NCBI GenBank assembly: GCA_007123395.1
Contig: SKLD01000010.1
Coordinates: forward strand, 1 to 10,447
Direction: 5' to 3'
DNA from: Opitutales bacterium
GTDB lineage: Bacteria; Verrucomicrobiota; Verrucomicrobiia; Opitutales; Oceanipulchritudinaceae
Length of the DNA stretch: 10,447 bases
In this document: piece by piece, positions 1 to 7,084 of the stretch
Numbering within the stretch: position 1 is the first letter of the stretch
Layout of the letters: each line of letters starts with the position of its first letter
The notes under the pieces: generated by a model
Told to the model about the DNA's origin: nothing
The model's database searches: none
What the model saw: the letters and a program-made list of their open reading frames with translations, nothing else
Translations under genes and position numbers: made by a program

Positions 1-593
1 ACCTCGAGTGGTGGATCGCCGTCGAAGGCGCGTCGTGGCGCAAACCCGAAGGCCCCGGAAGCAACATCAAGAAGCGGCTCGACCACCCGGCGGTCCACAT
101 CACTTGGAACGACGCCGCCGCCTTCGCCGCCTGGTCCGGTAAGCGGTTGCCGACCGAGGCCGAGTGGGAGTTCGCCGCCCGCGGCGCACTCGAGGGCAGG
201 CGCTACGTGTGGGGGGATGAGCTGACGCCCGGCGGCAAGCACATGTGCAACATCTGGCAGGGACGCTTTCCCGATGTCGACACAGCGGAGGATGGCTACG
301 CGGGCACCGCGCCGGTGCGCTCCTTCCGGGCCAACGGCTACGGTCTCTACAACATGGCGGGCAACACATGGGAGTGGTGCGCCGACTGGTTCGATCCGCA
401 GTGGCACGCCGAAGCCCGCCCCGAAACCCGCGTCAACCCCAAGGGCCCGCCCACGGGCACCGCCCGCGCCATGCGCGGCGGCTCCTACCTCTGCCACGCC
501 AGCTACTGCAACCGATACCGCGTCGGCGCCCGCACCGCCAACACCCCAGACTCCAGCACCGGCAACCTCGGCTTCCGCTGCACCGCGGATTGA
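1..593 (+). CDS. Formylglycine-generating enzyme (FGE/SUMF1-type sulfatase-modifying factor), 5'-truncated by window
   Basis: The reading frame is open from base 3, so the N-terminus lies left of the window; about 196 C-terminal residues are present. FGE oxidises a cysteine in the CxPxR motif of type I sulfatases to the catalytic formylglycine. The family fold is clear: 'HPAVHITWNDAAAFAAW', 'GKRLPTEAEWEFAARG', 'YVWGDELTPGG', 'NGYGLYNMAGNTWEWCADW' and the end 'NTPDSSTGNLGFRCTAD'. The segment 'GGSYLCHASYCNRYR' carries two cysteines (codons 492-494 and 507-509), five residues apart. They match the catalytic, copper-binding pair of the human enzyme (Cys336/Cys341). Many bacterial proteins called 'FGE-sulfatase domain' lack this pair, so here true oxygen-dependent sulfatase activation is likely. 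No sulfatase gene is visible, so the partner must lie left of the window or elsewhere. Family assignment is very secure; the sulfatase link is inferred from the residues. Confidence 0.95.
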   Translation, partial: LEWWIAVEGASWRKPEGPGSNIKKRLDHPAVHITWNDAAAFAAWSGKRLPTEAEWEFAARGALEGRRYVWGDELTPGGKHMCNIWQGRFPDVDTAEDGYAGTAPVRSFRANGYGLYNMAGNTWEWCADWFDPQWHAEARPETRVNPKGPPTGTARAMRGGSYLCHASYCNRYRVGARTANTPDSSTGNLGFRCTAD

Positions 594-888
594 AAGGAGA
601 GGTCATAAAAAATGGCAGCCATTTGAAATTCGGTAATCGGCTGAGGAAAGACAGAATGAGCGAAGTTGCAGAGATAGTTGAGGTGTTTGCGTGCTATCAT
701 TGAATCTAAATGAATGGCTGGCATTTATTTTGCGCTGTATTTGCGGGATTTTCATGGGGGAATTTGTGTGTTTTCCGCAGGTGTCCGTCGGTTATCACTC
801 TTGCGGGACGGGGGGATTCTGTGGGCGCGCGGGCGGCTGGCTGTGTTGGCTGGGCTCGCCGCGCGGCCGCGCGGCGGTCCGGCTGTTG
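594..888. other. Convergent intergenic region without a recognisable gene
   Basis: This 295-base gap separates the FGE gene (+) from the lyase relic (-). Short open frames exist but resemble no protein I know. It contains a 15-bp dyad, AAATGGC-A-GCCATTT, at 610-624, 16 bases after the FGE stop. It also contains a perfect 20-bp GC palindrome, CGCCGCGCGGCCGCGCGGCG, at 857-876, just beyond the relic's stop codon. Neither is followed by a T-run, so neither is a standard intrinsic terminator. Confidence 0.6.
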
Positions 889-1362
889 TCACTCACCTTC
901 GACCGGGGGCAGTTCGTGGAAACCGGGAACGCCGATTAGGTATACGTTGCAGTAGCCGGAGGCGTCGGAGGTGAAGACGACTTCGTTGCCTTCGGCGTTG
1001 AAACGGGGGTGGGAGTGGAGCTGCTGGAAGTGCGAGCCGGAGTGGTGGCGGCGCAGTGCGCGCGGGCCGTCGAAGTAGGCTTCGGATTTCTTCGGGTTGA
1101 CGCACGCGTGCAGAAGTAGTCGACGCGCGAGGTCCGTGATCCGCGTGATGTTTCCGTCCGCCGGTTTGATGCTGTAGAGGTTGGTGCGGTTGTGCCGGTG
1201 GGAGCTGAAGAGAAGCTGCCTGCGGCCGTCCCGCCAGCCCGGGTTGGTGAAGTAGAAGTGGTGGCTGTGCGCCTTGTGACTGGTGAGGCGGGGGACCGGA
1301 ATGCCGGAGAGGGGATTGTTATTGTGTTTCGGAGGGGGAACCGGGGGAGACTCATGGCGCAC
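889..1362 (-). pseudogene. Oligogalacturonate lyase (PL22-like) relic with internal deletion
   Basis: An uninterrupted 157-codon frame contains two pieces of an oligogalacturonate lyase, a beta-propeller enzyme that cleaves short pectin oligomers and is normally about 390-420 residues. Residues about 18-98 resemble the N-terminal part ('RLTSHKAHSHHFYFTNPGW', 'LLFSSHRHNRTNLYSI', 'ACVNPKKSEAYF'). Residues about 100-150 resemble the C-terminal part ('HFQQLHSHPRF', 'VVFTSDASGYCNVYL'). 'QQLHSHP' fits the Gln-x-x-His-x-His metal-binding motif of the family. Roughly 240 middle residues are missing, and with them the region that in characterised enzymes holds the catalytic base and another metal ligand (from memory of the Yersinia enzyme). 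At 1112-1130 the sequence RVDYF, expected before LHAC, appears only in another frame, which suggests small compensating indels. It starts 59 bases after the regulator stop on the same strand and may have been co-transcribed with it. It is probably non-functional; a misassembly is the alternative. Confidence 0.78.
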
Positions 1363-1421
1363 GGTGGGATAGTGCCCACGCCGGGTCTGTCAATGGACGC
1401 GCCGGCGACCGTGCGGCGGGC

Positions 1422-2519
1422 TCAGCGGAAGGATTTGCGGTAGCGGGCGGGGGAGTCGCCGGTGATGAGGCGGAAGTTGCGGTAGAGGATGCGGGCTTCG
1501 CTGAAGCCTGAGCGCTGGGCGATATCCTCCATTTTGAGGTGTGTTGCTTCGAGGAGGCGTTTGGCGCGCTCGACGCGGGCGCGGATGATGGCGTGATGGG
1601 GGGAGTGGCCTAGGTTTTCGCGGAATTTGCGTTCGAGGGTGCGGCGCCCGACGGAGAGGTGGTCGAGCATGTCATCGACGCGGAAATTGTTGTCGACGTT
1701 GGCTTGGATGTAGGCGAGTGCCTTGCGTACGGTCTCGTCGCGGACGGACTGAACGTCGGTGGAGATTCGGGTAACGACGCTCAACGGTGGAATGCGCACC
1801 GGTTCTTTGGGAGCGGGTTTGCCGTGAAGAACGGAATCGAGGATCTGTGCCGCGCGGTAGCCGACTTTCTCGGAGCCGAGCATGATGCTGGAGAGGCCAA
1901 GTGAGCCGCTGAGGCAATAGGTTTCGTCGTTATTGACGCCGAGGATGGCGAGATCCTGCGGTATGTTGATATTAAGTTCCCAGCAGGCGCGGTTGACGGC
2001 GAAGGCGAGGTTGTCTTCGGCGCAGAACACGGCGGTGGACGGGGGCAGCTCGCCGATCCAATCGAGGAGTCTCTCACCGGAGTCGGTGGAATAGACCCGC
2101 AATTTGTAGCCCGCCTTGACGATGACGTCGCTAAATCCGTTGGCGCGCAGTTGCGCGTAGTGCAGCGGCATGTGGCCGTAGAAGGCGAACTGACGGAATC
2201 CCTTGCCGAGGAAATAGTGCGCGGCCATCTCGCCGATGGCGTAATCGTCGTTGATGACAGAGGTAACAAAGCGGCCCGTGCCGCGGTTGGAGACGTTGAC
2301 GACGGCCTTCTGGAAGCGGGCGACGCGGGCCGCGTGTTCCTCCGTGCCGAACATCGCGATGGTGCCGTCATAGCGGCGCAGACCCTCCTCGGACATTTGA
2401 GTGGGATCGCCGGGCCAGAGTGCCCAGCGGTCGTGCTCGTAAGAATAGCGCACGATTCCGCGCCAAATTTCGCGGGCGAATGAATAATTGAAAGCGACGT
2501 GAACAAGAATTTGCTTCAT
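1422..2519 (-). CDS. XylR-like AraC-family transcriptional regulator with periplasmic-binding-protein-like sensor domain
   Basis: A 365-residue cytoplasmic regulator. Residues about 1-250 form a LacI/PBP1-like ligand-binding domain: the start 'MKQILVHVAFNYSFAREIWR', 'AVVNVSNRG', 'VINDDYAIGEMAAHYFLGKG', 'AVFCAEDNLAFAVNRAC' and 'DLAILGVNNDE'. Residues about 262-365 form an AraC DNA-binding domain with two helix-turn-helices: 'VDDMLDHLSVGRRTLERKF' and 'KMEDIAQRSGFSEARILYR', ending 'TGDSPARYRKSFR'. This architecture is that of Escherichia coli XylR, which binds a sugar and activates sugar catabolism genes; the length is close to family norms. The ligand cannot be read from sequence, so the xylR symbol is not given. 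It is transcribed divergently from the glycosidase at about 2739, a likely target, and is followed on the same strand by the pectin-lyase relic. The ATG at 2517-2519 begins exactly where the sensor domain begins, which supports this start. Confidence 0.93.
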   Translation of the reverse strand: MKQILVHVAFNYSFAREIWRGIVRYSYEHDRWALWPGDPTQMSEEGLRRYDGTIAMFGTEEHAARVARFQKAVVNVSNRGTGRFVTSVINDDYAIGEMAAHYFLGKGFRQFAFYGHMPLHYAQLRANGFSDVIVKAGYKLRVYSTDSGERLLDWIGELPPSTAVFCAEDNLAFAVNRACWELNINIPQDLAILGVNNDETYCLSGSLGLSSIMLGSEKVGYRAAQILDSVLHGKPAPKEPVRIPPLSVVTRISTDVQSVRDETVRKALAYIQANVDNNFRVDDMLDHLSVGRRTLERKFRENLGHSPHHAIIRARVERAKRLLEATHLKMEDIAQRSGFSEARILYRNFRLITGDSPARYRKSFR

Positions 2520-2738
2520 GACCGGAGTATCAGGGTCTGGGGCAGGGCGGGGCGGGAGCCGAAGGACTGCCGTGCCCTCACATTTTTGATTTCGGGCGCA
2601 CCTTGACAGGCGACAACGCGGCGGTCGAGATTTATCATGTAATTTTACGCCATGGGCGACAGGTAGGGGGTAGAAAGGGCATTTGTTTGGCGCGAAATAC
2701 CCTTGCGCGAAACTCCGTCACCATGGATGGTGAGTTTG
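2520..2738. promoter_or_regulatory. Divergent promoter/operator region between regulator and glycosidase
   Basis: This 219-base spacer must hold the start signals of both divergent genes. On the + strand a TTGACA-like hexamer lies at 2604-2609, but no convincing -10 follows at standard spacing. The octamer GCGCGAAA occurs twice in direct orientation, at 2690-2697 and 2705-2712, 15 bases apart and within 50 bases of the glycosidase start. AraC-family regulators often bind direct repeats, so these are candidate half-sites for the adjacent regulator. That role is inferred; the short repeat could be chance in GC-rich DNA. Confidence 0.35.
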
Positions 2739-3647
2739 ATGACTTCCTCCGCTTCCGCATCTTTTGCTCCGCGTGTACAATTCGGTGCGCGGGGCGAGCC
2801 GGTTTCGACTGTACTGCACGGAGCGGGACAGGACGCCAGGTCCTTCAGCGAATACTCCGGGCTCTTCGCTGCTGAAGGGTTGCGTCCCTGCCTCTATATG
2901 GCCTACGCGGGCTTGCGCGGGCTCGACGCGGAGCGACTCGGGCGGCTGCGCGCGCAACTGGACGAACACGCGGACCCGGCCTGCGCTCTGCAGCTCGGCC
3001 TTTCCATGACGCGCGACGGTAAGCCGGAGGAACATTACGAGCACGAAGTTGCGAAGGGACACCACGACGCCTCGCTCGACCGCTTGGCGGAATTTCTCGC
3101 CTCGCTCGACCGCGACGTCTATCTGCGTGTCGGCTACGAATGCAACGGTCCTTGGAACGGCTACGGCCCGCAGACCTACCGCGCCGCCTTCCGCCGGGTG
3201 GCGGACCGCGTGCGCCCCGCTGTGCCGCGACTCGCGACGGTATGGTGCGTGGAGGGTGGCTTTGTCGAGAAGGCCATGGAGTATTACCCCGGCGACGAAG
3301 CGGCGGACTGGTGGAGTGTCGATCTTTTTGGCGTCGATCACTTTGCGAAGGCGGCGCTCTTTCTCGATGCCGCGCTGGAACATCGCAAGCCGGTGATGAT
3401 AGGCGAATGCACGCCGCGCAGAGTGGGCGTGGAAGGAGGTGCCGCCTCTTGGGAGGCATGGTATGCGCCGTTCTTCGGGCTGATCCGCCGCCACCCCGCG
3501 ATCAAGGCCTTTTGCTACATCAATTGGGAGTGGTCAAAGCACCCGCAGTGGGCGGACTGGGGCAACGCCCGCGTGCAGGACGATTCGTTCATCTTCGAGC
3601 ACTACCGCGATGCCCTGCGTTCCCCGCTTTTTGAGCACCTCTCTTGA
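2739..3647 (+). CDS. Probable glycoside hydrolase, GH26-like (clan GH-A fold)
   Basis: About 302 residues from the ATG at 2739. The frame is open upstream to a TTG at 2703 and an ATG at 2727. I chose 2739 because a weak GGTGAG lies four bases before it and homology-like sequence ('VLHGAGQD') begins soon after. The body reads as a (beta/alpha)8 glycosidase: 'LYMAYAGLRG', 'ALQLGLSMT', 'DVYLRVGYECNGPWNGYG', 'WWSVDLFGVDHF', 'PVMIGECTPRR' and 'AIKAFCYINWEW'. The glutamates in 'GYECNG' and 'IGEC' sit where clan GH-A enzymes have the acid/base and the nucleophile. No signal peptide is visible, so it would act in the cytoplasm on imported oligosaccharides unless exported by another route. It lies divergently next to the XylR-like regulator. 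The substrate is unknown: GH26 includes mannanases, but this subgroup is distant. The fold is more certain than the family number. Confidence 0.72.
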   Translation: MTSSASASFAPRVQFGARGEPVSTVLHGAGQDARSFSEYSGLFAAEGLRPCLYMAYAGLRGLDAERLGRLRAQLDEHADPACALQLGLSMTRDGKPEEHYEHEVAKGHHDASLDRLAEFLASLDRDVYLRVGYECNGPWNGYGPQTYRAAFRRVADRVRPAVPRLATVWCVEGGFVEKAMEYYPGDEAADWWSVDLFGVDHFAKAALFLDAALEHRKPVMIGECTPRRVGVEGGAASWEAWYAPFFGLIRRHPAIKAFCYINWEWSKHPQWADWGNARVQDDSFIFEHYRDALRSPLFEHLS

Positions 3648-3663
3648 GCGAGAAGTCTTACGG

Positions 3664-3902
3664 GTGAGACGCGTCGCCGCCGTGGACGCGCCCTCGGAGG
3701 GTTTCGCCGATAGGGTGGCCGACACCGGTGGGCCTGCCGACCGGCGCGGGCCGAATGATCGGAACGGACCGCTGGATCTCACCAATGCGCAGGCCTATGC
3801 GCTGGGAGTGCCGACGATGGAGTGGAGACGCGGCAGGCGTTCTTCGCCGTCAATCCGGATGAACCGGTCTTCCTGCGGCTCGGGGCCGAATTGGTGGATT
3901 GA
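3664..3902 (+). pseudogene. Relic of an exported-protein C-terminus (paralogue of the 4163-6898 gene end)
   Basis: Directly after the glycosidase, one frame reads 'ADTGGPADRRGPNDRNGP' and continues to 'LTNAQAYALGVP'. Over 32 residues it is identical at 23 positions to residues 790-821 of the 911-residue protein downstream. The frame then fails. In the +2 shifted frame the sequence 'RQAFFAVNPDEPVFLRLG' runs to 'AELVD' and TGA at 3900-3902, aligning without gaps to the last 24 residues of the same protein (12 identical). About 65 codons that lie between these blocks in the intact paralogue are missing. The bases just after the stop (GGATTGATTCC) are also shared with the intact gene. No start codon or signal peptide exists here. 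This is therefore a decayed end of a paralogous exported-protein gene with an internal, frame-breaking deletion. Identity is too low for a recent duplication. Confidence 0.85.
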
Positions 3903-3933
3903 TTCCCATTTGGCGCACTTGTCTGTTTTTCAT

Positions 3934-3969
3934 GGCTGCCCCGTTTTTCGCGGGGCTGCCTTTTTTTTT
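3934..3969 (+). terminator. Intrinsic terminator after the exported-protein relic
   Basis: The arms GGCTGCCCCG (3934-3943) and CGGGGCTGCC (3951-3960) form a 10-bp stem with one T-T mismatch and a 7-base loop, followed by nine T (3961-3969). It presumably ended the lost gene and may now end transcription of the glycosidase. Confidence 0.85.
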
Positions 3970-4162
3970 GGCGACTCGCTGACGAACATGCAGAACCTCA
4001 CCCCCATTGGATCGGATCATTCCGGATCGCTTGCTTTTGCTTGCCACTTTGTGGAGATGTGTGCTTTTATTCATGCTTTAAGGCGTTCTTCCGGAGATTC
4101 CCGAAGAGACTTTTTCGCCCGTTCTTAGGCGGGACAATCCCCAAACAGTATATACATCAGCA
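3970..4162 (+). promoter_or_regulatory. Leader and probable promoter of the 911-residue protein gene
   Basis: This stretch lies between a terminator and the ATG at 4163 and must hold the gene's promoter. The best match is TTGCCA (4041-4046) and TTTTAT (4065-4070) with 18 bases between; it is weak. Further down lies an imperfect hairpin around TCTTCCGG...CCCGAAGA, followed by GACTTTTTC, possibly leader structure. No Shine-Dalgarno precedes the start. The element CCCCAAACAGT (4139-4149) recurs as CCCCAACAGT before the gene at 7516. Confidence 0.3.
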
Positions 4163-6898
4163 ATGAAAAATCCCCATTCAAAACAAATCCGCCGCCGGTT
4201 CGCCGGGCTGGCTTCATGCATGGCGCTGCTTTGTGGCGCGCCCGTTGCCGCGGAGGCATCCGCCGCGACGGTCCTCGACTTCCAGAACCTTGCCTTGGGT
4301 CCGCTTGACGGCCAAGCTGGCTGGACGTATCCGGAAGGAACACCGCTTCCGCAGGAAGAGGTCCTTGTCGCCCCCGGCGGCCTCTATTGGGTCGGGTCGG
4401 ACGACGGCGTTATCCCCGGTGGCACGCAGTATCTCCGCACGCGGACGGGCTTGGACGGCAACGGCAGGATGACCGGGTTTGCCAGTCTCGCCGGCGTCGA
4501 GGTGGAGGGGCCGCTCTACGTGCGTTTCCTTCTGCGCCTGGACGAGCGCCCGCCGGGCATTTTCGGTAACGAGGAATACCAGATGTTTTTCGGTTTCGCC
4601 GAGAGCACCGGCTTTCCCACAGGCACCTATGTCAGCTTGAAACACCCCGTCACGGGCACGGACCCGGTCGGCGTGGAAACCGCGAAGGTGCTCGCGGACG
4701 GGGAACTGCCCCAGAACTCCGGCGTGATGGAGAACCCCAGGCTGGTCTTCGGCGAGACGCTTCTTGTCGTTTTCCGCTACAATGTGAACGAAGACGGGGA
4801 CCTTGTCGGCATCGACGTGTGGCTCAATCCTTCCGCAGCGGACGAGGCGGAGCCCGACCACGCCGTTTCGTTTGAGCTGCCCGGAGTGAATCTCGCCGCG
4901 CAGACCCATTTCAATGTCTCCGCGCGCACCATGCCGATTGCCATGGATTCCATCATTTTCTCGTCGGCGTGGGACGATGTCGTTCCGCCCGCGTGGGACG
5001 GCACGCCGCGCCCGCCTGTCGTCCTGCTCCCGCCCACCTCGCCCGAGGGCGAGATCGGCGATATCAGCGAACTCTCCGTCCTCCTTCTTGAAGATCCGGA
5101 CAATCCGGTCACGGGCTACCAGTGGGAGCTCAATGGCGCGACACCGATTCCGGCCGGCTTCGGGGGGACGGCCCATCCCTTCCCGTTCCAATTCTGGACC
5201 GGCTTCGGCGCGACCAATCCCGTCCGCCTCGCCGCGCACAATCCCGATGTGCCGCGCATCGGCAGCAATATGAATGTCATCGTGTCGAACGCTGCGGGCC
5301 AAACCTCGACGCCGTTGGTGCGCATCCGCGAAGCGCGCGCCCCCGAACCGCCGGAGATCGTCGCTCAGCCCCGCGAGTTCACGGAAGCGATGGACGGCGA
5401 CACCGTCTTGCTTTCCGTCGAGGTGTTCAGCCTCATCGATGTGACCTACCTGTGGTTTTTCGAGGGCGAACCGATCGGCGGGGCGGTGGAAGACACCCTC
5501 AGGCTGACCAACTTCACGGAGTCCGACGCCGGCACCTACCACGTCGAAATCACGAACGACCTCGGCACGACACGGAGCGAGGACGCGGTGATCGCCTACG
5601 ATGACGGTTCCTTCCCCGAAGACGGACGCGTCGTGCGTTTGGCGCGCGGATCCGGGTTGGGAGAGAACATCGCCGCCGAGGGAATCGTCGACGACCAGAT
5701 CGGCGAGGGCCTCAGCCCGCACGATCCAGCCGACGAACCGCCGACGATCGCTTCGATCCCGGTGGCTGAGTTCAGCACCCGCATCGCGCAGGCCTACGCC
5801 GAGAACCGCGGCGGCGTTTTTGATTTCGACCCCGCCAACGCGGAGATCCTCTCCGGGCCGGAGCTGACCGGCGAGGAGATCGACGAGAACGTGATGCGCC
5901 GCATCAAGCGCTTCCACCTCGACCTCGGCGGCGGGGAGATACCGGTCACGCCCCTTGTGCGGCACTTGGGCGGCATCAACGAAGGGCATGTCGGACGCGA
6001 TTACGAGAGTCCGAACTTCCTTGTCGCGACAGGCTTCCAGCCCCGTTTCCAAGAGGCCGCGGGCGAAGTGATGATGGCCGCGCTCTCGCAACCGCTGCAG
6101 TCGCTGCCCTCGACCGGCGAGCACACCCTCGCTTCCAACTCCTACCTCAAACTCCTTTTCGATCCGGAGGACAAGGTGGACCTCGTGGGCTTCGTCTTCA
6201 TCAACCGGGACTACTTTCAGAGCCACCGCTCGACAAAGGCCTTCCCCGACAAACCCAACGTCCGCGCGACGGCCCGCTTCACGAACGGCACCGACACCAT
6301 AACAAACATCTCCACCGGAACAACCGCGCAGGGTGACGACGTCGTGGCTCTTGGCTACAACACCTTCTTCGGATTCGAGAGCCCCGGCGAGGGATACTAC
6401 CTCAAAGACGTCGAAGTGTGGGCGCTGGGCAACAACTGGCGCTGCCTCTTCAGCATCGACGACCTCGCCGTGGCCGTGGCCGAAATCGATCCCGGCGAAC
6501 CCGGCGACGGCCCCCTCGACGAATGGCTGGCCGACGCGGGGGTTCCCGCCGACCGCCGCGGTCCGGACGAGCGCAACGGCCCGTTGCTCCTCACCAACCT
6601 CGAAGCCTACGCCATGGGCATCCCGCCTCTCACCGCGACGGCGCAAGACCTGCCGCGCACGGAGCGCGATCCCGACGATCCGAACCGTGTGCGCTTCACC
6701 TACAGCCTGAACACCGCCGCCGAAGGGGTCGTCACGGGCATCGAGCAATCCACGGATCTCGCCGTATGGGTGCCCGCCACGCCGCTGGAAGACAATCTCG
6801 TTCTCGAGGACGGCGACCTTCAGGTGCGCGAAGCCGTCTTCGCCATCGACGCGGAATCCCCCGTCTTCCTGCGCATCGCGGCGGATCTGGAGGATTGA
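4163..6898 (+). CDS. Large exported protein with LamG/ConA-like and Ig-like domains and a verrucomicrobial-type C-terminal module
   Basis: 911 residues. The start has a Sec signal peptide: basic 'KQIRRR', hydrophobic 'FAGLASCMALLCGAPVAAEA', with cleavage probably near residues 30-35. Residues about 36-270 look like a concanavalin/laminin-G-type beta-sandwich ('LDFQNLALGPLDGQAGW', 'LYVRFLLRLD', 'LLVVFRYNVNEDGDLVGID', 'MDSIIFSSAW'). Residues about 285-390 and 395-478 are Ig-like; the second is clearer ('PPEIVAQPREFTEAMDGDTV', 'LWFFEGEPIGG', 'DAGTYHVEITN'). Residues 480-775 are unassigned, probably beta-rich. Residues about 785-911 form a C-terminal module with 'VPADRRGPDERNGP', 'NLEAYAMGIPP', 'TGIEQSTDLAVWVPATP' and the end 'PVFLRIAADLED'. 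There are no catalytic motifs I can identify. It probably acts at the cell surface or outside, binding glycan or protein. It forms a single-gene unit with its own terminator at 6925. A relic with the same C-terminus lies just upstream. Confidence 0.9.
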   Translation: MKNPHSKQIRRRFAGLASCMALLCGAPVAAEASAATVLDFQNLALGPLDGQAGWTYPEGTPLPQEEVLVAPGGLYWVGSDDGVIPGGTQYLRTRTGLDGNGRMTGFASLAGVEVEGPLYVRFLLRLDERPPGIFGNEEYQMFFGFAESTGFPTGTYVSLKHPVTGTDPVGVETAKVLADGELPQNSGVMENPRLVFGETLLVVFRYNVNEDGDLVGIDVWLNPSAADEAEPDHAVSFELPGVNLAAQTHFNVSARTMPIAMDSIIFSSAWDDVVPPAWDGTPRPPVVLLPPTSPEGEIGDISELSVLLLEDPDNPVTGYQWELNGATPIPAGFGGTAHPFPFQFWTGFGATNPVRLAAHNPDVPRIGSNMNVIVSNAAGQTSTPLVRIREARAPEPPEIVAQPREFTEAMDGDTVLLSVEVFSLIDVTYLWFFEGEPIGGAVEDTLRLTNFTESDAGTYHVEITNDLGTTRSEDAVIAYDDGSFPEDGRVVRLARGSGLGENIAAEGIVDDQIGEGLSPHDPADEPPTIASIPVAEFSTRIAQAYAENRGGVFDFDPANAEILSGPELTGEEIDENVMRRIKRFHLDLGGGEIPVTPLVRHLGGINEGHVGRDYESPNFLVATGFQPRFQEAAGEVMMAALSQPLQSLPSTGEHTLASNSYLKLLFDPEDKVDLVGFVFINRDYFQSHRSTKAFPDKPNVRATARFTNGTDTITNISTGTTAQGDDVVALGYNTFFGFESPGEGYYLKDVEVWALGNNWRCLFSIDDLAVAVAEIDPGEPGDGPLDEWLADAGVPADRRGPDERNGPLLLTNLEAYAMGIPPLTATAQDLPRTERDPDDPNRVRFTYSLNTAAEGVVTGIEQSTDLAVWVPATPLEDNLVLEDGDLQVREAVFAIDAESPVFLRIAADLED

Positions 6899-6924
6899 TT
6901 CCGCCTCCCGCCCACCTTTCCCAC

Positions 6925-6959
6925 AGCCGTCCCGGTGTCTTGCCGGGACGGCTTTTTTT
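6925..6959 (+). terminator. Intrinsic terminator of the 911-residue protein gene
   Basis: A perfect 11-bp stem, AGCCGTCCCGG (6925-6935) with CCGGGACGGCT (6943-6953), and a 7-base loop, followed by T through 6959. It begins 27 bases after the stop codon. Confidence 0.95.
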
Positions 6960-7084
6960 CCGGGGACTCCGGGAGCACGGAATCCGGCTCAAAAACCGCC
7001 GTCGCGAAGCTTCGACCACCCGGATCTCCCATTTCCCTCAATCGTCCCGAAATCCGACCGCGCGGATCACCGCGCGCCGAGGAC

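Noticed and set aside
2718..3494. 258-codon minus-strand frame opposite the glycosidase
   Set aside because: The + strand shows glycosidase motifs with both catalytic-type glutamates; the antisense translation shows nothing recognisable.
4089..4118. Possible second terminator (TCTTCCGG...CCCGAAGA then GACTTTTTC) before the ATG at 4163
   Set aside because: The stem has a mismatch and few GC pairs, and the T-run is short and displaced; a much better terminator lies at 3934-3969.
3610..4128. 172-codon + frame covering the relic and beyond, as an intact gene
   Set aside because: Its similarity to the neighbour's C-terminus ends mid-frame and resumes in another frame up to TGA at 3902; the rest reads through a terminator hairpin.
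4214..6748. Very long (844-codon) open frame on the minus strand opposite the 911-residue gene
   Set aside because: Shadow frame caused by high GC at third codon positions. Its translation is Arg/Gly/Val-rich without domain motifs, whereas the + strand has a signal peptide, Ig-like domains and a terminator.
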